Source: Vicia villosa (Eukaryota > Streptophyta > Magnoliopsida > Fabales > Fabaceae). From it: DNA of 64,000 nt. The position numbers were made by a program, and so were the translations under genes. The DNA is taken from positions 67,530,336 to 67,594,335 of the forward strand of contig NC_081183.1 of the NCBI RefSeq assembly GCF_029867415.1. The letters run 5' to 3'. Numbering within the stretch: the first letter of the stretch is position 1; the number at the start of each line of letters is the position of its first letter. Of this stretch, positions 1 through 11,798 are shown piece after piece. The notes beneath the pieces were generated by a model. It did no database searches. It saw nothing but the letters and a program-made list of their open reading frames with translations, and was not told the origin of the DNA.

Positions 1-1177
1 GATGTAAAAGTGTGATTTTTGTAAAAACATGCTATTTTTGTAGAAACGAAACATCGACTCAGCATTTGTGGTAAACCTTAAGGAGTCGGGATACCTTTGT
101 TGTGATAGTATGCTTTCGAACTAACCATGCTTCAGTTAGGACTTTCGAGGGTTGTAGCGTGGCTTGGTTCACGGTTTAAGAAACAAAGGATAATGGCTCA
201 ACAAATTTATTTATACCCATCCCCATCTTCGTGATGTTCTTCGATCCTATGCTCAGTTAATTCAACTTATGCATTCAGGTTCCAAGAGACTTTTGGATTT
301 GCACCTTTGATAATGATGATGGTTCACGAGCAAAGATAACTTTTGAGGTGGCAGTCACTTCTTCCTTTTGGTAGTCACAACATTGTGTTGTTCAGGAATT
401 TATTGACTTCTCATTTTTCATCTTTTTGATATCCCTAACTTTTGCATGAACTGTCTATTTTGAGCTTACAGTCAGCGGGATGCCTTGATTTTTGCCTAAG
501 TCATCTTTTTGATTTTGACTTAGCAGGCTTTTCTTTGTATATATGTTTTTTCATCATCATTTTTTTTTGAAAGATTATTGATTGCCTTGCTTAATGATTG
601 ATGAACCATCATTGGCTTTTGATTGACGTCTCCAACACTTCTTTGATGTGTGCGGATGAACGCTTGTGATTGAAACCTTTGTTGAAAGGTGTACTGAATG
701 ATTCTCTAAAAATAGAATGCACAGTCAAATTAACTGAGAACTACCCTGCCCCAGGTTATGATCAAGGGTTTTAATTAGTACCAGAAAGAAACTTCTACTT
801 CTTAGGCTCAAAGGGGTTGACGAGGGATTAACATCCTTATATCTCCACTGTTTAGGAATTGAAACAATGCCTGTACATCGTCAACATAGTCTGTTCAAAA
901 GCATACTGTGTGAAGTTGCGGTATCGTTTTCGTCATTCTCCCTCAAAAGGCTTACAGCTTAGCAGGAGTTGAATAAGCACAAAACATATGCAAAGTAAAT
1001 ACACAATTTAAAACGAGTGATAGCGAAATAATTTATTCAAGACGAGCATATGCAATGCACTAATGACGGTTATTAAAATAGATAATTTCTATCATAAGTC
1101 GAATGTTTAAACAAACATAATAGAATTTACGCGAATGAAAGTAAAACTAATGATCCAAAAGTTCGTCCGTCTAGACA
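1..1177 (-). repeat. Element B, non-coding region 3' of its gag-like gene
   Basis: I see no credible open frame here. The stretch resembles the part of element A that lies 3' of its gag (about 8090-9000): both carry a block around 'gagggttgta.cgtgg', a later 'ctaacttttgc' block and 'aggctcaaaggggttgacga'. It is therefore the untranslated 3' region of the outer element B, read on the minus strand. It runs off the left edge, so the 3' LTR of B is not in the window. Confidence 0.7.
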
Positions 1178-1721
1178 TCAATCAGTCTTGTCATGATTAG
1201 GCATGGGAGTGGTGATCAACAAAGGAGTCTTGGGAGAGTTGAACTCAATTTCACCAGCATCAATCATATCTTGGGTCTTGTTTTTTAACGACCAACAATT
1301 ATTGGTGTCATGTCCAGGACTATCGGAATGATATGCGCACCTTGCATCGGGCTTATAGCTAGGAGCAGAAGTGTTGGGTTTCACGGGAGGATCCCTTATA
1401 GTAATCAAGTTTTCCTTCAGCAGATGCTGCAATACCTGAGCCAGTGACATATTGATCTTTGTGAACTGACGCTTAAGCGTGCTTTGCTTATTTAGACGAC
1501 TTTGTTGTGGGGTCGGTGTGGAGATCAGAACTGCCCCCACATATTGGTTGTGTTCATTACGCCCTTTCAGATTGTACACATCGTTAGCCATGTAAGGCTT
1601 CTCAAGTGAGTTAAAGTCAATGATCTTGTCATCAATGAGGTCTTGAATCTTGCGCTTCAATTGCCAACAATCCTCTGTATCATGACCAGGACTATTCGAA
1701 TGATAAGCACATCTTGCATGG
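1178..1721 (-). pseudogene. Element B mini-Gag, C-terminal part (split by element A)
   Basis: This is the downstream part of a Gag-like protein interrupted by element A; the upstream part is at 16441-16738. It holds two zinc-knuckle modules of the form C-x2-H-x5-H-x4-C (CAYHSNSPGHDTEDC and CAYHSDSPGHDTNNC). Each is followed by a helix of the pattern W-x-LK-x-K-x-QD-x-ID and then an 'I-x-FNS' strand. The linker between them repeats the 'LxQxLLxxNLIT' block that also precedes the first knuckle. If the insertion and one copy of the CATGG duplication are ignored, the frame runs on without a stop for about 278 residues from a Met at 16738. The capsid (retrotransposon gag) domain seen in element A's Gag is absent. 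By family, zinc-knuckle proteins of this kind bind RNA in the nucleocapsid. That this one acts without a capsid is inference. Confidence 0.8.
1717..1721. repeat. Target-site duplication of element A (left copy), CATGG
   Basis: CATGG directly precedes the left LTR at 1722 and recurs directly after the right LTR at 16441-16445. Five bases is the usual duplication length for LTR retrotransposons. Confidence 0.95.
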
Positions 1722-2430
1722 TGTCGCACGCTCGCGAAATGTGAACAGAGTCGCCACCAATATATTTATCCCATAAGGGAAAGGAATATCAGAAAACCTA
1801 GAATAAGGATAAGAGAAGGTCTTGCGACCAGAGATAAGGTACGGGAGTCGGTTACGCAAGGGGAAGGTGCTAGCACCCCTCACGCCCATCGTACTCGATG
1901 GTATCCACCTATGTTTGTTCTATTCTAAGGGTGTATAAATCTAAGGCTTAATTACTAAGGGAATGCATGCAAATGAAAGAAAAGAAACACGGGGAAAATA
2001 AGGTTTATAAATAGTTGTGCTCGCTTAGGCCTCGCGACCTAATGCCTACGTATCCTTTTCAGGAATCAGAGCGTCGTAGTTCGGCTCACATGTTCTTGTT
2101 TGTTTTTGTGTTTTTTAGTTGAACAGTTACATTCAAACTCCACTGCTCGACCTCTGGAGTCTTAAGCTGGGAATGGAGCGGAAATAACGTGTCCGATTAG
2201 GAGAAAGAATGCCTCGGAGGCAAGAGAGAGAAGAGAGATGATTGGTTTGTGTTTTTTAGGTGTAATTCCATGATGGACGAAAACCTACTACAAGGCTTCG
2301 CATCACTTCCTTACTTTGTTTAGGTCTGAGCCTTTATTAGATATTTTGAAGTGTTTTTGGTTAAGTGTCTTTTAAGGGAAATTAATTTGTGACTCGAATC
2401 ATGCTATAAAAAAAGAGTTTTTTTTGAATA

Positions 2431-2720
2431 TTTAGAGAATGCACATCGAGGCCTACGCCACAATCGTTTCTCTAAATGAAATACAGTTTTTGAATAATTA
2501 GAGAATGCACATCGAGGCCTACGCCACAATCGTTTCTCTAAATGAAATACAATTTTTGAATATTTAGAGAATGCACATCGAGGCCTACGCCACAATCGTT
2601 TCTCTAAATAACGGTTAAGAAATACATCGAGGCCTACGCCTCAATCATTTCTCTTCCGCTAAGTGGGAAAGAACATACATCGGGGCCTACGCCCCAATCA
2701 TTTCTTTCACACTAAAAAAG
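2431..2720 (-). other. Five-copy hairpin array in the LTR of element A (3' LTR copy)
   Basis: There are five consecutive inverted repeats. Three have a 66-bp period and an outer stem (TTTAGAGAA with TTCTCTAAA) around an inner GAGGC-CTAC-GCCAC. The fourth has outer AGAAAT/ATTTCT and inner GAGGC-CTAC-GCCTC. The fifth has outer GAAAGAA/TTCTTTC and inner GGGGC-CTAC-GCCCC. Outer and inner stems change in a compensatory way while the four-base loop is constant. The array lies downstream of the LTR TATA box and so would be transcribed in R-U5. Its role is unknown. Confidence 0.8.
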
Positions 2721-4673
2721 GCATTTAGCATGATTCGCGTCGTCCTTTATTAATGTTTTAAAGTTGAAAAGAAAAAGGAAAAGAACTTAATCTAAAAGAT
2801 GATTCTAAGTCCTAAATTGTCTAATTAAAGTCTACCTAAATTATAGGATTTCAAGGGGAAGCCTAACCTAAAAGTTATGAATTATGGGTCCTAAGATTCT
2901 AAAAGAATATACAAGTGAAGTTACAAGATAAAACTACAAGTAAAAAATCACAAGTAAGCATGATGCAAAATTAGTGCAAAATTAACTAAAAGACTAACTT
3001 GAAAATATAGCACAAAACATGAAAACAAAAGATTCAAAATATAGTGTGAAAATGAATTAAAAGATACTATTTATTTTTATGGTTTTTATAGGAGAAAAAT
3101 GAATTCTAATTAAGCAAAAAGGATTAAAAGAATAGCCTAGACTAATATTTTTGTGATTATTTTTTATGTCAAAAATTATGTTAAAGTCTCAAAATTCATA
3201 GGAAAAAAATTAGCTTTTATTCACTAAAAAGAAATGGCAAAAAAAACTAATAGAACCTAAAAATATTAATGGAAACAGGGGGTGTAAACTGAATCATGGT
3301 GGTGAATATCAATTAGGCACAGACCCAGGTGGATAGGCCCCAGGGCGTTTTTGTTTTCAGAATTGATTTGCCAAACAATGGCAGTATGGGCCTCAGGGGT
3401 GCTAAGAAGAGATTCGGTACAGGCCTAAGACCATGTTTTCGGTCCATCATCATTATCATTCAGAAAATTATTCAGATAGAATTAATAGTTAATTAAAATA
3501 AACAAAAAAAAGAAAATGAATGAAAGAGGGGAATTAGGGTTGATTGGTAACGATTCAGCTTCTCATACTAATTCTCTCTATCGTATCTCCCTCAAATAAA
3601 ACTTTCGCCGGAAATCGCTCCGCCGCGCCGGAGGCGGCGGAGCTTGCCCTATCTAGCAATTGAACACACCGGAATGGCGCCCTAACACTCATCTATCCTC
3701 GCCTGTCCTTGATTTATTTCATCGTGAACCTAAATTCCGAAAATCTGAGAAAGGCCTAAACCCTAAATCATTCATACTCGCAAATGCACAACCACTAAGC
3801 TCAGATTGAGTCAAAGATCAGAGGGGAAAAACTACTAATATCTCAGGCTACGTCATGGTGAAGAGAATGGCGCAAAAAGATGAATGGAGTAAAGGGATTT
3901 TTGAGGCTTACCTGAAGTGAGAAGCGTCAAAGAAGACCGGAGTGAAGAATCTGCGTTCCTTGCCGATGTTTGAATCGCGAAATAAACGCGAGAATAATCC
4001 TTGGCTCAGGTGTGTCTCCTTCTTTTTCTTTCTGCTTTTTGAATCTTCTTCTTCTCTCCTCTGAGATGCAATATGGCTGTTGCTGCAGATGAAGATGATT
4101 AATGATGAAGAAAGTGATGGTTGGAGAGTTTGATTGTAGATTCTGATGGTTGAAAAGCGGTGAAGAGAGATTCAGAGATGGTGAGAAAATCAAAGTTGTT
4201 CGAAGGTTTTCGTGTGAAGGAGATTGTGGTTCTTCTGCAGGTCCAAGAATGAATGATGAAGGTTTATTTTCTGAGTTCGTTTTGTGATGATTTTGCAGGT
4301 GCGGATTGAAGATGGTGATGATGAATGGGCGTGGTTCAGAGGTGAAAATGGAGATAGAGAATGAAGAATGAAGGTAGAGTGAAGATGATGAAGAGTGGAT
4401 GGTGGTGGTGGAAGTGAAGGGAGAGTGAAAGTGTGTAGCATGGATCGAGAGAGAGATTGAAGGGTGATGTGTATGGAGATGAGAGAATGGTTGATGATCA
4501 ATGATGAAGGTGGTGAAGAGATTGAAGAAGATGAATTGAAGAAAGGGAGATGAAAGTGAGGTGTCAAGATGAGAAGGGTGAAGAATGATGAAGATGAATG
4601 AAGTGTCTATGATGATTTGTGGAAAGATGGTGGAGTGAGTGTGTAGAGAGCTTGCAGGTGGGAGAGGAGCTTG

Positions 4674-4680
4674 TTATATA
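4674..4680 (-). promoter_or_regulatory. Putative LTR TATA box, element A 3' LTR
   Basis: TATATAA on the minus strand in a locally non-repetitive context, about 1.66 kb from the sense start of the LTR. The same motif is at 14771-14777 in the 5' LTR, where it would drive the element's transcript. This is inferred from motif and position only. Confidence 0.55.
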
Positions 4681-6344
4681 GGCCACTGGTTCAGCTTATT
4701 CATTCTCAGGTTAGTTACAAATTGGTCCCCATTCTGTTATAAGATAGTTGCAATGGTAGTTATAGATTAGTTATGATCTGAGAGTTTGTTAGTTTTCTGT
4801 TGTAACTGTTAGAAGTGAGTTAACAGTTAGTTATAGGGTTGGTTATTGACAGTTACAAACTGTTAGAAAAGTTAGTTACATAGCAATTGTTAGTAAAATG
4901 ATTGGTTAGAGACTATTGTGAGGTTAATAAAAAAAGGGCTGAAAGTTGGGAATGGCTTGTTAAAAGCTAATGAAATAATTAGTTTGGTGTTGGTAGCAGC
5001 TTCTTGAATCTTGGATTTGCTTTTGTATTGAGTTTCACATATCCGGACGAATTTTGAACAATTCACAAATTTATATTTTGCAGGTCTGTGAACATATTCA
5101 AAGTTGGAACCGTTCATTCCGAAACTGCACAGTCTCCTGAACTTGGCTGCATTTCTGTTCATGGCAGCAGTAATAACTTTGGTATAGCAAGGATATTTGT
5201 TACCGTAAATCTGATTTGGCAGCCATAGCATTGATTGGATTCAGGTTTATAGAACGTTAATTGATTGAGGTTACTTTCTGTTTTTGGTGCTGAACTGTGA
5301 CTGATGCAATGCTGTATGGTGTGAGACTGCCATGTTTTTATTGGATTTTTGTATTGGTATGAAACTTCTCTTTATTTGAATATGCAGGGACCCTGTTTAG
5401 AATGTGGAGAAGCTGGCAAGGTCGCTTCGGGATGGGACTATTGCGGGTTGCGGACCGGTTTGATGCGCTGCAATGATTCGGTTTTGTCGAAGCTGTTCAG
5501 GTTGAATTATCCAAGACTTGGGAGGAACTGATTGCATTCTTTTTTGTTCAAATTTTGTAAAGAACTTATTTGTAAATATTTTTTGGATATGTAATGCATT
5601 TGAAATCCTATAATGAACACTTGTATAGAATCCCTTTACTTGAATAAATGGAATTTTCTCTTCTTTTTTTTTTTGTTCCAATTGTTCGAAAGAGAAGTTG
5701 TAATGATGGATGAACTCGACTCTTGAAGCTGTTTGCTTCAACAAACCATATAAATAAATGTTTCGTTTTTTTAGCAGACTTGAATTAATTCCCGACGAAC
5801 CATGATCACAAATTTGAATTAAATCACTCAACTTTGAATTCAAACCAACTTTCCTTCTTACCGAAATCCTAACTTCAACCTCAAGTTCACATTAATTTGC
5901 ATTACAAACATCAAGTCATAAGTAACTGAGAGAACAAACAATTGCTGCTTATATCATATCACTTCTTGCACTATAACTTCAATTAATGAATTGACAACCT
6001 CAAATGCCATGAATAAGGAACCTCGACTCTCTTGCCTTTGTAGAGAAATAAACCCTAATCCTTGTCTTGATGAGTTTGGATGAAGAATACTCGTGTAGCT
6101 TGATAGAGAAGAAATAGATGGTGCCCATACTTCAAAACCCTACTTCCATAGTTCAATATTCAAAGAAAAACTAACTAAATCAAGCTTGAATGAAGTAGAA
6201 GTCCTAATTTTTTTTTAGATCCTTGATCCCAATCAGATTTATTAATTAATGATGCATGCTATTAGATGACCTAATATGCGAATGATTATGAAGCAATAAG
6301 CTAGTTAAAAGTAAAACTGGATGGGCAAATTTTGGGGTGCAACA

Positions 6345-6356
6345 GCTGCCCCTATT
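6345..6356 (-). other. Polypurine tract of element A
   Basis: In sense the bases just before the 3' LTR are AATAGGGGCAGC. This is the purine-rich primer site for plus-strand synthesis. It differs from the PPT of element C (25461-25473, AAATAGGGGCATC) by one base over the shared core. Confidence 0.85.
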
Positions 6357-6483
6357 TAATCATCTTAAACCTGAAGGTGAGATTGGCGCTAGCCTTTCGA
6401 ACATTGAAGGTGGAAGAAGATTAAATATCAAGAGAACCTGAAAATTTGCCTGATTAGAGATGTGATCCATTGAGGAAGATTGT

Positions 6484-7225
6484 ATCAACTCTGGGTTGAA
6501 CAAATTATCTCTGGGTTAGAAATGAAATAGAACTCAACTTTGGGCTGAAGAAGAAAAGTGGGTCGACTCTGGGTCGAAGAATGAAGGGAAGTCAACTCTG
6601 GGTTGGATAAGGGATTGGATAATAACTATGGGTTGAAAGAGGAAAGATGAACAATTAGAAATAACCGTCAACTCTGGGTTGAGAAGGGATAGATAAGATA
6701 ACCGTCAACTCTATGTTGAGTGGGGAAGGACAAATGATGACCGTCAACTCTAGGTTGAATGGGAAAGACAAAAGATGACAGTTAACTCTGGGTTGAGTAA
6801 GAAATAATAAAGGATAATCGTCAACTCTGGGTTGAGTGGGGAAAGAAAAAGGATAACTGTAAACTCTGGGTTGAGTGGGAAAGACAAAAGGTAACCGTCA
6901 ACTCTGGGTTGAGTAGGAAAAGACAAAAGATAACCGTCAACTCTGGGTTGAGTGGGAAAAAGGAGAAGTCAATTCTGGATTGAATAAAGGATGACCGTCA
7001 ACTCTAGGTTGAGTGGGAAAAAGACAAGGATCAACTCTGGGTTGAATAGGAGATAACCGTCAACTCTGGGTTGAGTGGGAAAAAGGAGAAGTCAATTCTG
7101 GATTGAATAAAGGATGACCGTCAACTCTGGGTTGAGTGGGAAAAAGACAAGGATCAACTCTGGGTTGAATAAGAGATAACCGTCAACTATGGGTTGAACA
7201 CAAACACATCAACTCTGGGTTGAAG
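6484..7225 (-). repeat. Element A 3' untranslated tandem repeat made of palindromic units
   Basis: There are about 22 imperfect units, most 28-41 bp apart, each centred on TCAACTCTGGGTTGA. This is a 5-bp inverted repeat with a 5-base spacer. About 17 units keep a perfect stem by eye, including variants in which both arms change together: TCAAT/ATTGA at 6969 and 7092, and TCGAC/GTCGA at 6563. A 123-bp higher-order repeat is visible (6951 and 7074 starts). Hypervariable tandem repeats in the 3' untranslated region are known for Ogre-type elements and can seed satellites. Confidence 0.88.
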
Positions 7226-9262
7226 AAAGATGAACATGATTGACTTTGAGAGATGACACCACAATGGTAACTCTGAGTGATCCAGTGGAATATCAACTTG
7301 AATGCTTATAGAGAACCCATCTGACGAGTAACTTGGCTTATGCTTCACATGCAATGTTTGATTTGTTTTATGCACTTCTGGAGATGCAATGCAATGATTT
7401 CTATATGTAGTGTACTGATCGATTGATCGGGGTTTCTGCTTTGTGTGGAATAGATTAGGTGGAGTTCTGAAACTCTGTTTAAGAATCAAGGTGGGGTGGA
7501 TGCCCCTGCATTATTGATTATTGGATTATTGTGGGAGATATGATAATGAGAATGCAGTGATATGCATGATGTATGTATGATTATGAATGGAATGATTGTT
7601 TCCATGATACTAGGAGTGGATGGATAGTGCCTATGTTTGAAGGATAGAACTTGTGAAGGTGGGGTGCTTAGCTTGACTCCTCGACACCTATCTCGATATC
7701 TGACACTTGATTGAAGATGAAGAGATGAATTGTTACTAGCTTGCCCCAGCTTGTAGGATCTTTTGAGAAAGAACTTTGATAAAGCTTGAATCATGGAGAT
7801 TTGTAATGGTCTGCCCCAGTGTAGATCAAGGAATGAATGCCCCATATTGAAAGGAACTCTTCCACCGAATGGATTCTTCAGATATTTGCTCAATGGGTGA
7901 CCAACCTTTGCCCTTGTAAGATTACTCGATGAAATTTCAACGTTGAACTTTCCTTGGTATCAAGTACTTGCTTTCAAATTAGAGACAATTCTGTTTTGAA
8001 AAAGATAATGAGAATGCAATGCACATGTTAATCTCAAAAGAAAAGTTGTATCTGTCAAAATGTTGTACTGATACTAACACAAGTGATAAGCAACATTAGG
8101 AGTCAGTTTTGACATGATTTTACAATTTGTATGCTTTCAGAACAAACCCTGCTTCAATTAGGACTTTTGAGGGTTGTAACGTGGCCAAGTTCACGGTTTG
8201 AGAAACAAAGGATAAAGGCTCAAGTTCTACTTAACCCACCCCTTCTTCGTGATGTTCTCCAGTCCTACGTTCAGCTAGTTTGACACGAGTGTTCACCTTT
8301 CAGGAAGGATTGTGATGGATGAGGATCTTTTATGACTTCGATGGAGGTGGCAGTCACCCTTTGGTGCTTTCGTTGATGGTCACAAAAACTTGTCCCTTGG
8401 AGGATTCTTCTTTTGCTTTTGTCTTTTGTTTTCCCTAACTTTTGCCTGGACAAAAAATTTCTTTTGAATATTGGTGTTCGTTGTCCAGCGGGATATGCCC
8501 TAATTTTTTCCTAAGTCATTTGCTTCAAAGCTTTTCCTTTCTTTTTGACTTAGCGGGCTATTGTTTCTTTCTTTTTTTTTTGATCATGATTCAATACTTT
8601 CTTTTCACTCCTTTTTTTTTTGCCTCGTTTGGGAACAAGTTGTATGATTTTTGTGACTGACTTGATGAAAAGGTTATGACTGCCTTTGTTCTTAGTGAAT
8701 GGGAGACATCCATTGTGTAATGTGCTCTTCTTCTTTTGTTGTGATAGATGGAATATGATTGATCCTCTGATGGAATACCTGAAAGTTGAGCGCTCGGTCG
8801 CACTAACTGAAGACTACCCTGCCCCTGGTTAAGATTGAGGGTTTTTGTATTTTTTGAGAAGAAACTACTACTCCTTAGGCTCAAAGGGGTTGACGAAGGT
8901 TTCACTTCCTTATAACTCCGGTGTTTAGGAATGGAAACAATGCCTGTACATCGTCAGCAGGATCTTGTTCCAAAGGCATACAATTAGTGATTCATGTGTT
9001 TTTGATTTTCATCATTCTCCTTTTTTAGTTGCTTAAGACAAATGAGTGAAGTATCAATGAACATAATAACAAAGATGAAATGATTTGAGAAAAACATGTA
9101 TATTACATTTTTATTTATTCAAACAGAATGAGTTTCTTACAATGGATAGTACTTGATAACAACAAAAGTAGTACAATTGAAAATACTAAAGAAATCTATA
9201 CAATGGCAAGTTTGGCCTTATTCTAATGCAAATGAAATGTTTTCTGACAAACATAAAAGTCT
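7226..9262 (-). repeat. Element A, remaining 3' untranslated region, no gene seen
   Basis: About 2 kb lie between the Gag stop and the tandem repeat. Short frames on both strands show no domain, and the T-rich runs near 8540-8630 look like low-complexity sequence. The part from about 8090 to 9000 is related to 1-1000 in element B. An autonomous Ogre would carry pol here; nothing resembling RT, RNase H or integrase is present. Confidence 0.75.
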
Positions 9263-10900
9263 TCATGTTCCACTGGTGGAAGCTCCATTGTGAGGTGGCA
9301 TGGGATTGTTGATCACATTAGGTGCCGCAGGTGTGAATGTAATCTCCTTTGCATCAAGCAGATCCTGAACCTTGTCTTTGAGAACTCTGCACTCTTCAGT
9401 GGTGTGACCAGATCCTCCAGAGTGGAATTCACACTTGGCATTAATCTTGTAATTTGGAGGGAGAGGATCAGGAGGAGGCCTCGCTTCAGCTAATTGAATC
9501 AGTTTTTGATCAAGCAAGGCGGCGAGAAGTTGGCTATAGGTCATTGGTACACGATCATACACCCTTTTAGGCCTATTCTGCCTTTGTTGACCTTGTCTCT
9601 GCTGATAACCTTGTTGTTGGAAACCTTGTTGTTGTTGTTGGACATATTGTTGATAAGGGACCCAAGGTTGTTGACCAACAGGTGCCACATAAGCTTGAGG
9701 GGCGGTGGCGGCCACTTGATAGCGAGGAGCTTGATCTTGAGCATAGGTGGCACTGGTCTCTCCTTCTTTCTTCTTGACAAAGTTACCCTGAGGTTTCTTG
9801 TACCCATATTGGTTTGCAGCAGCAGCATTGGCGGGATTCTGGATCTTACCAATTTTCAAACCATTCTCAATTCTTTCACCAATCCTGACTAGATCGGAGA
9901 AACCAGAAGAAACACTACCAACCATTCTCTCATAGTAATGTCCTTGAAGAGTGTTCATGAACATGTCAACCAGTTCGGATTCAGAAAGTGGTGGATTCAC
10001 TTGAGCAGCCATTTCTCTCCACCTCTGAGCATACTCTTTGAATGTCTCATTGGTCCTTTGCACTTGATTCTGAAGTTGCAACCTAGTCGGTGCCATGTCA
10101 ATGTTATACTGATATTGCTTGAGGAAAGCATCAGACAAATCCTTCCAAGATCGGATTCTATTACGCTCCAGATTCATATACCAGTTCAGAGATGCCCCAG
10201 ATAAGCTATCTTGGAAGCAGTGAATGAGCAATGAGTCGTTGTGGATGTGAGAAGCCATCTTACGACAATACATGATGATATGGCTCTTCGGACAGCTCAA
10301 ACCCTTGTACTTCTGGAAGTCGGGAGTCTTGAACTTAGGAGGGACAACCAGATTAGGAACTAGACACATATCCTCAGCATCCATCCCATAGGCACTAAAT
10401 CCTTCAATGGCTCGAATTCTTTCCTCAAGGATTTTGTACTTCTCAGCAGATTTCTCAACGGGTCGAGCTCTTTCAGCAGTTGGTATTGTTTGCATTTCTG
10501 GGTTAGCAGAACGAGTACCACAGAAAGCAGGAATAGGAATATCTGTTTGAGAAGGTGGCACAGGGAGTGGGAAGACGGGATCAGCCATAGTCATTGCTCC
10601 AGAAGTCACGGGTATAGTCCCACCTTGGTTTGGAGCTCCAAGGGTATCAACAGTCATGAAGTTGAATGGCATCCCAAGAGTAGCATTAGTCCTTGCTTGG
10701 AACTCAAATGGAGTAGAAGAAGGTGGAACGACCTCAAGTTGGCTAGCAGCAGCTTGGTTACCAACAACGGGAATCTCTTGTGTAGCAGGAACCCTTTCAG
10801 TTCGCAAGGCTTGGATAGCTTCCAGGATAGCATCGACCTTAGTTTTCATTTGATCCATCTCTTCTCTAATGGCAGCTTGATCTTGTTCGTAATTCTCCAT
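9263..10900 (-). CDS. gag: Gag polyprotein of element A (intact, 545 aa)
   Basis: This is the structural protein forming the cytoplasmic retrotransposon particle. I chose the Met at 10900 because the open frame upstream (to 11065) is hydrophobic, leader-like sequence, and because residues 1-33 from this Met form the N-terminal coiled coil seen in related Gags. Residues about 35-150 are a Pro-rich linker. About 190-345 are the retrotransposon gag (capsid) domain, including 'FQDSLSGASLNWYMNLE' and 'FKEYAQRWREMAAQV'. About 360-470 are Gln/Tyr-rich. A zinc knuckle C490-x2-H493-x5-H499-x4-C504 lies near the C-terminus, followed by a 'VLKDKVQDLLD' helix. There are no stops or frameshifts. No protease follows, so processing, if any, would need an enzyme from another element. 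Confidence 0.93.
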   Translation of the reverse strand: MENYEQDQAAIREEMDQMKTKVDAILEAIQALRTERVPATQEIPVVGNQAAASQLEVVPPSSTPFEFQARTNATLGMPFNFMTVDTLGAPNQGGTIPVTSGAMTMADPVFPLPVPPSQTDIPIPAFCGTRSANPEMQTIPTAERARPVEKSAEKYKILEERIRAIEGFSAYGMDAEDMCLVPNLVVPPKFKTPDFQKYKGLSCPKSHIIMYCRKMASHIHNDSLLIHCFQDSLSGASLNWYMNLERNRIRSWKDLSDAFLKQYQYNIDMAPTRLQLQNQVQRTNETFKEYAQRWREMAAQVNPPLSESELVDMFMNTLQGHYYERMVGSVSSGFSDLVRIGERIENGLKIGKIQNPANAAAANQYGYKKPQGNFVKKKEGETSATYAQDQAPRYQVAATAPQAYVAPVGQQPWVPYQQYVQQQQQGFQQQGYQQRQGQQRQNRPKRVYDRVPMTYSQLLAALLDQKLIQLAEARPPPDPLPPNYKINAKCEFHSGGSGHTTEECRVLKDKVQDLLDAKEITFTPAAPNVINNPMPPHNGASTSGT

Positions 10901-11798
10901 GATTCTTCTTCTGTGAGCTCTTGTCAGATATCGGTGTGGAGGAATCGTCTTGACTGATCTGATGTAGAGAAATAGGTAAGAGTATTGGTAACCATGAATG
11001 CACAGGCATGAATGCAAAATGTTAATGATGATGCAAATGCAACATAAATCAGGATCAAGGATCAAGGCCTCTTGGATAACAACTTCTCATGGTCAATAAG
11101 ATATGGTCGAATCCTCCAGATTCAGAGGTTCGACGTTGCTTTCTGAATAAATAGCTTGTGCATAAGTCAAAGATGGTCAAACCCTCTAGATTCAGAGGTT
11201 CGACGTTGATTCTGATAAATAACCTTTGCAAAAGTCACATAAGGTCAAACCTCCAGATTCAGAGGTTCGACGTTGATTATGATAGATAGTCTGAATGGTT
11301 TAAGGTAGGATGGAGGCATGTTTTCCTACAAAACAAAATTCCCAACCCCTCTCACAGGTAGGATCTAGTATATGGTAGGTCAAAAAGCCAACAGAGGATT
11401 GAAAGTAGGCGCAATCATACGATATTGCCTCGTTCAACCAAGCTCTGCCCGTGGATACATGATCGGATCAATTAGACATACGTCTTCTGTCCGTCATGGC
11501 CACTCTATTCCTAGTTCCTAAGGTATCACTCATGGCCTGGGTATTGGGCCTTTTACCTCATAGAACATCCCACCCAACCTGCAAACAGAGAAAATATGTG
11601 GTCCCCACGGGGACCCATAATATAGTCCAGATGCATGCGGAAAGTAAATATGATATGCAAACAGGAATAAACATGATATACAAACATATATACACAGGAT
11701 GTAAGCATATAAACAAATAAAGAAAAACACCCAAAGAAAAGAAACAAACAAAGGCTAGGATCGACTTGCTAAGAATGGACCAGCACAGGTCTATCACT
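10901..11798 (-). other. 5' leader of element A with three stem-loop repeats
   Basis: This is untranslated sequence between PBS and gag. Three related inverted repeats lie at 11106-11134, 11176-11204 and 11244-11271. In the first, GTCGAA-t-CCTC pairs with GAGG-TTCGAC around an 8-base loop. The other two keep the CCTC/GAGG core and lose part of the outer stem. In retroviruses and some retrotransposons, leader stem-loops near the PBS serve packaging and dimerisation. That reading is inference here. Confidence 0.7.

Larger units (their letters stand above)
1722..6344 (-). repeat. 3' LTR of element A
   Basis: The LTR is bounded by TG...CA (sense TGTTGCACC at 6344, ending GTGCGACA at 1722) and is near-identical to 11819-16440. 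In sense order it has a U3, a TATA box (minus strand, 4674-4680), then a long R-U5 with a hairpin array at 2431-2720. Short open frames in it (for example 4190-4567, 4890-5231) recur identically in both LTRs. They have no recognisable domain and I treat them as chance frames. A purine-rich, GA-dominated stretch lies at 4130-4670 (plus strand), just downstream of the TATA box in sense. Confidence 0.95.

Noticed and set aside
2404..2595. Repetitive basic peptide frame (WRRPRCAFS repeated), also at 12501-12692
   Set aside because: It is only the translation of the 66-bp hairpin repeat in the LTR of A; no start context or domain.
4190..4567. 125-residue Ser/His/Pro-rich frame, also at 14287-14664
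   Set aside because: Antisense reading of a GA-rich low-complexity stretch in the LTR; identical in both LTRs simply because they are copies.
6484..7225. CRISPR-like or minisatellite host locus
   Set aside because: It lies between gag and PPT of element A, so it is the element's 3' untranslated repeat.
9541..9852. Frames on both strands overlapping the gag of A (for example 9494-9892 plus, 9541-9852 minus)
   Set aside because: They are shadows of the real gag frame in a biased sequence; no domains.
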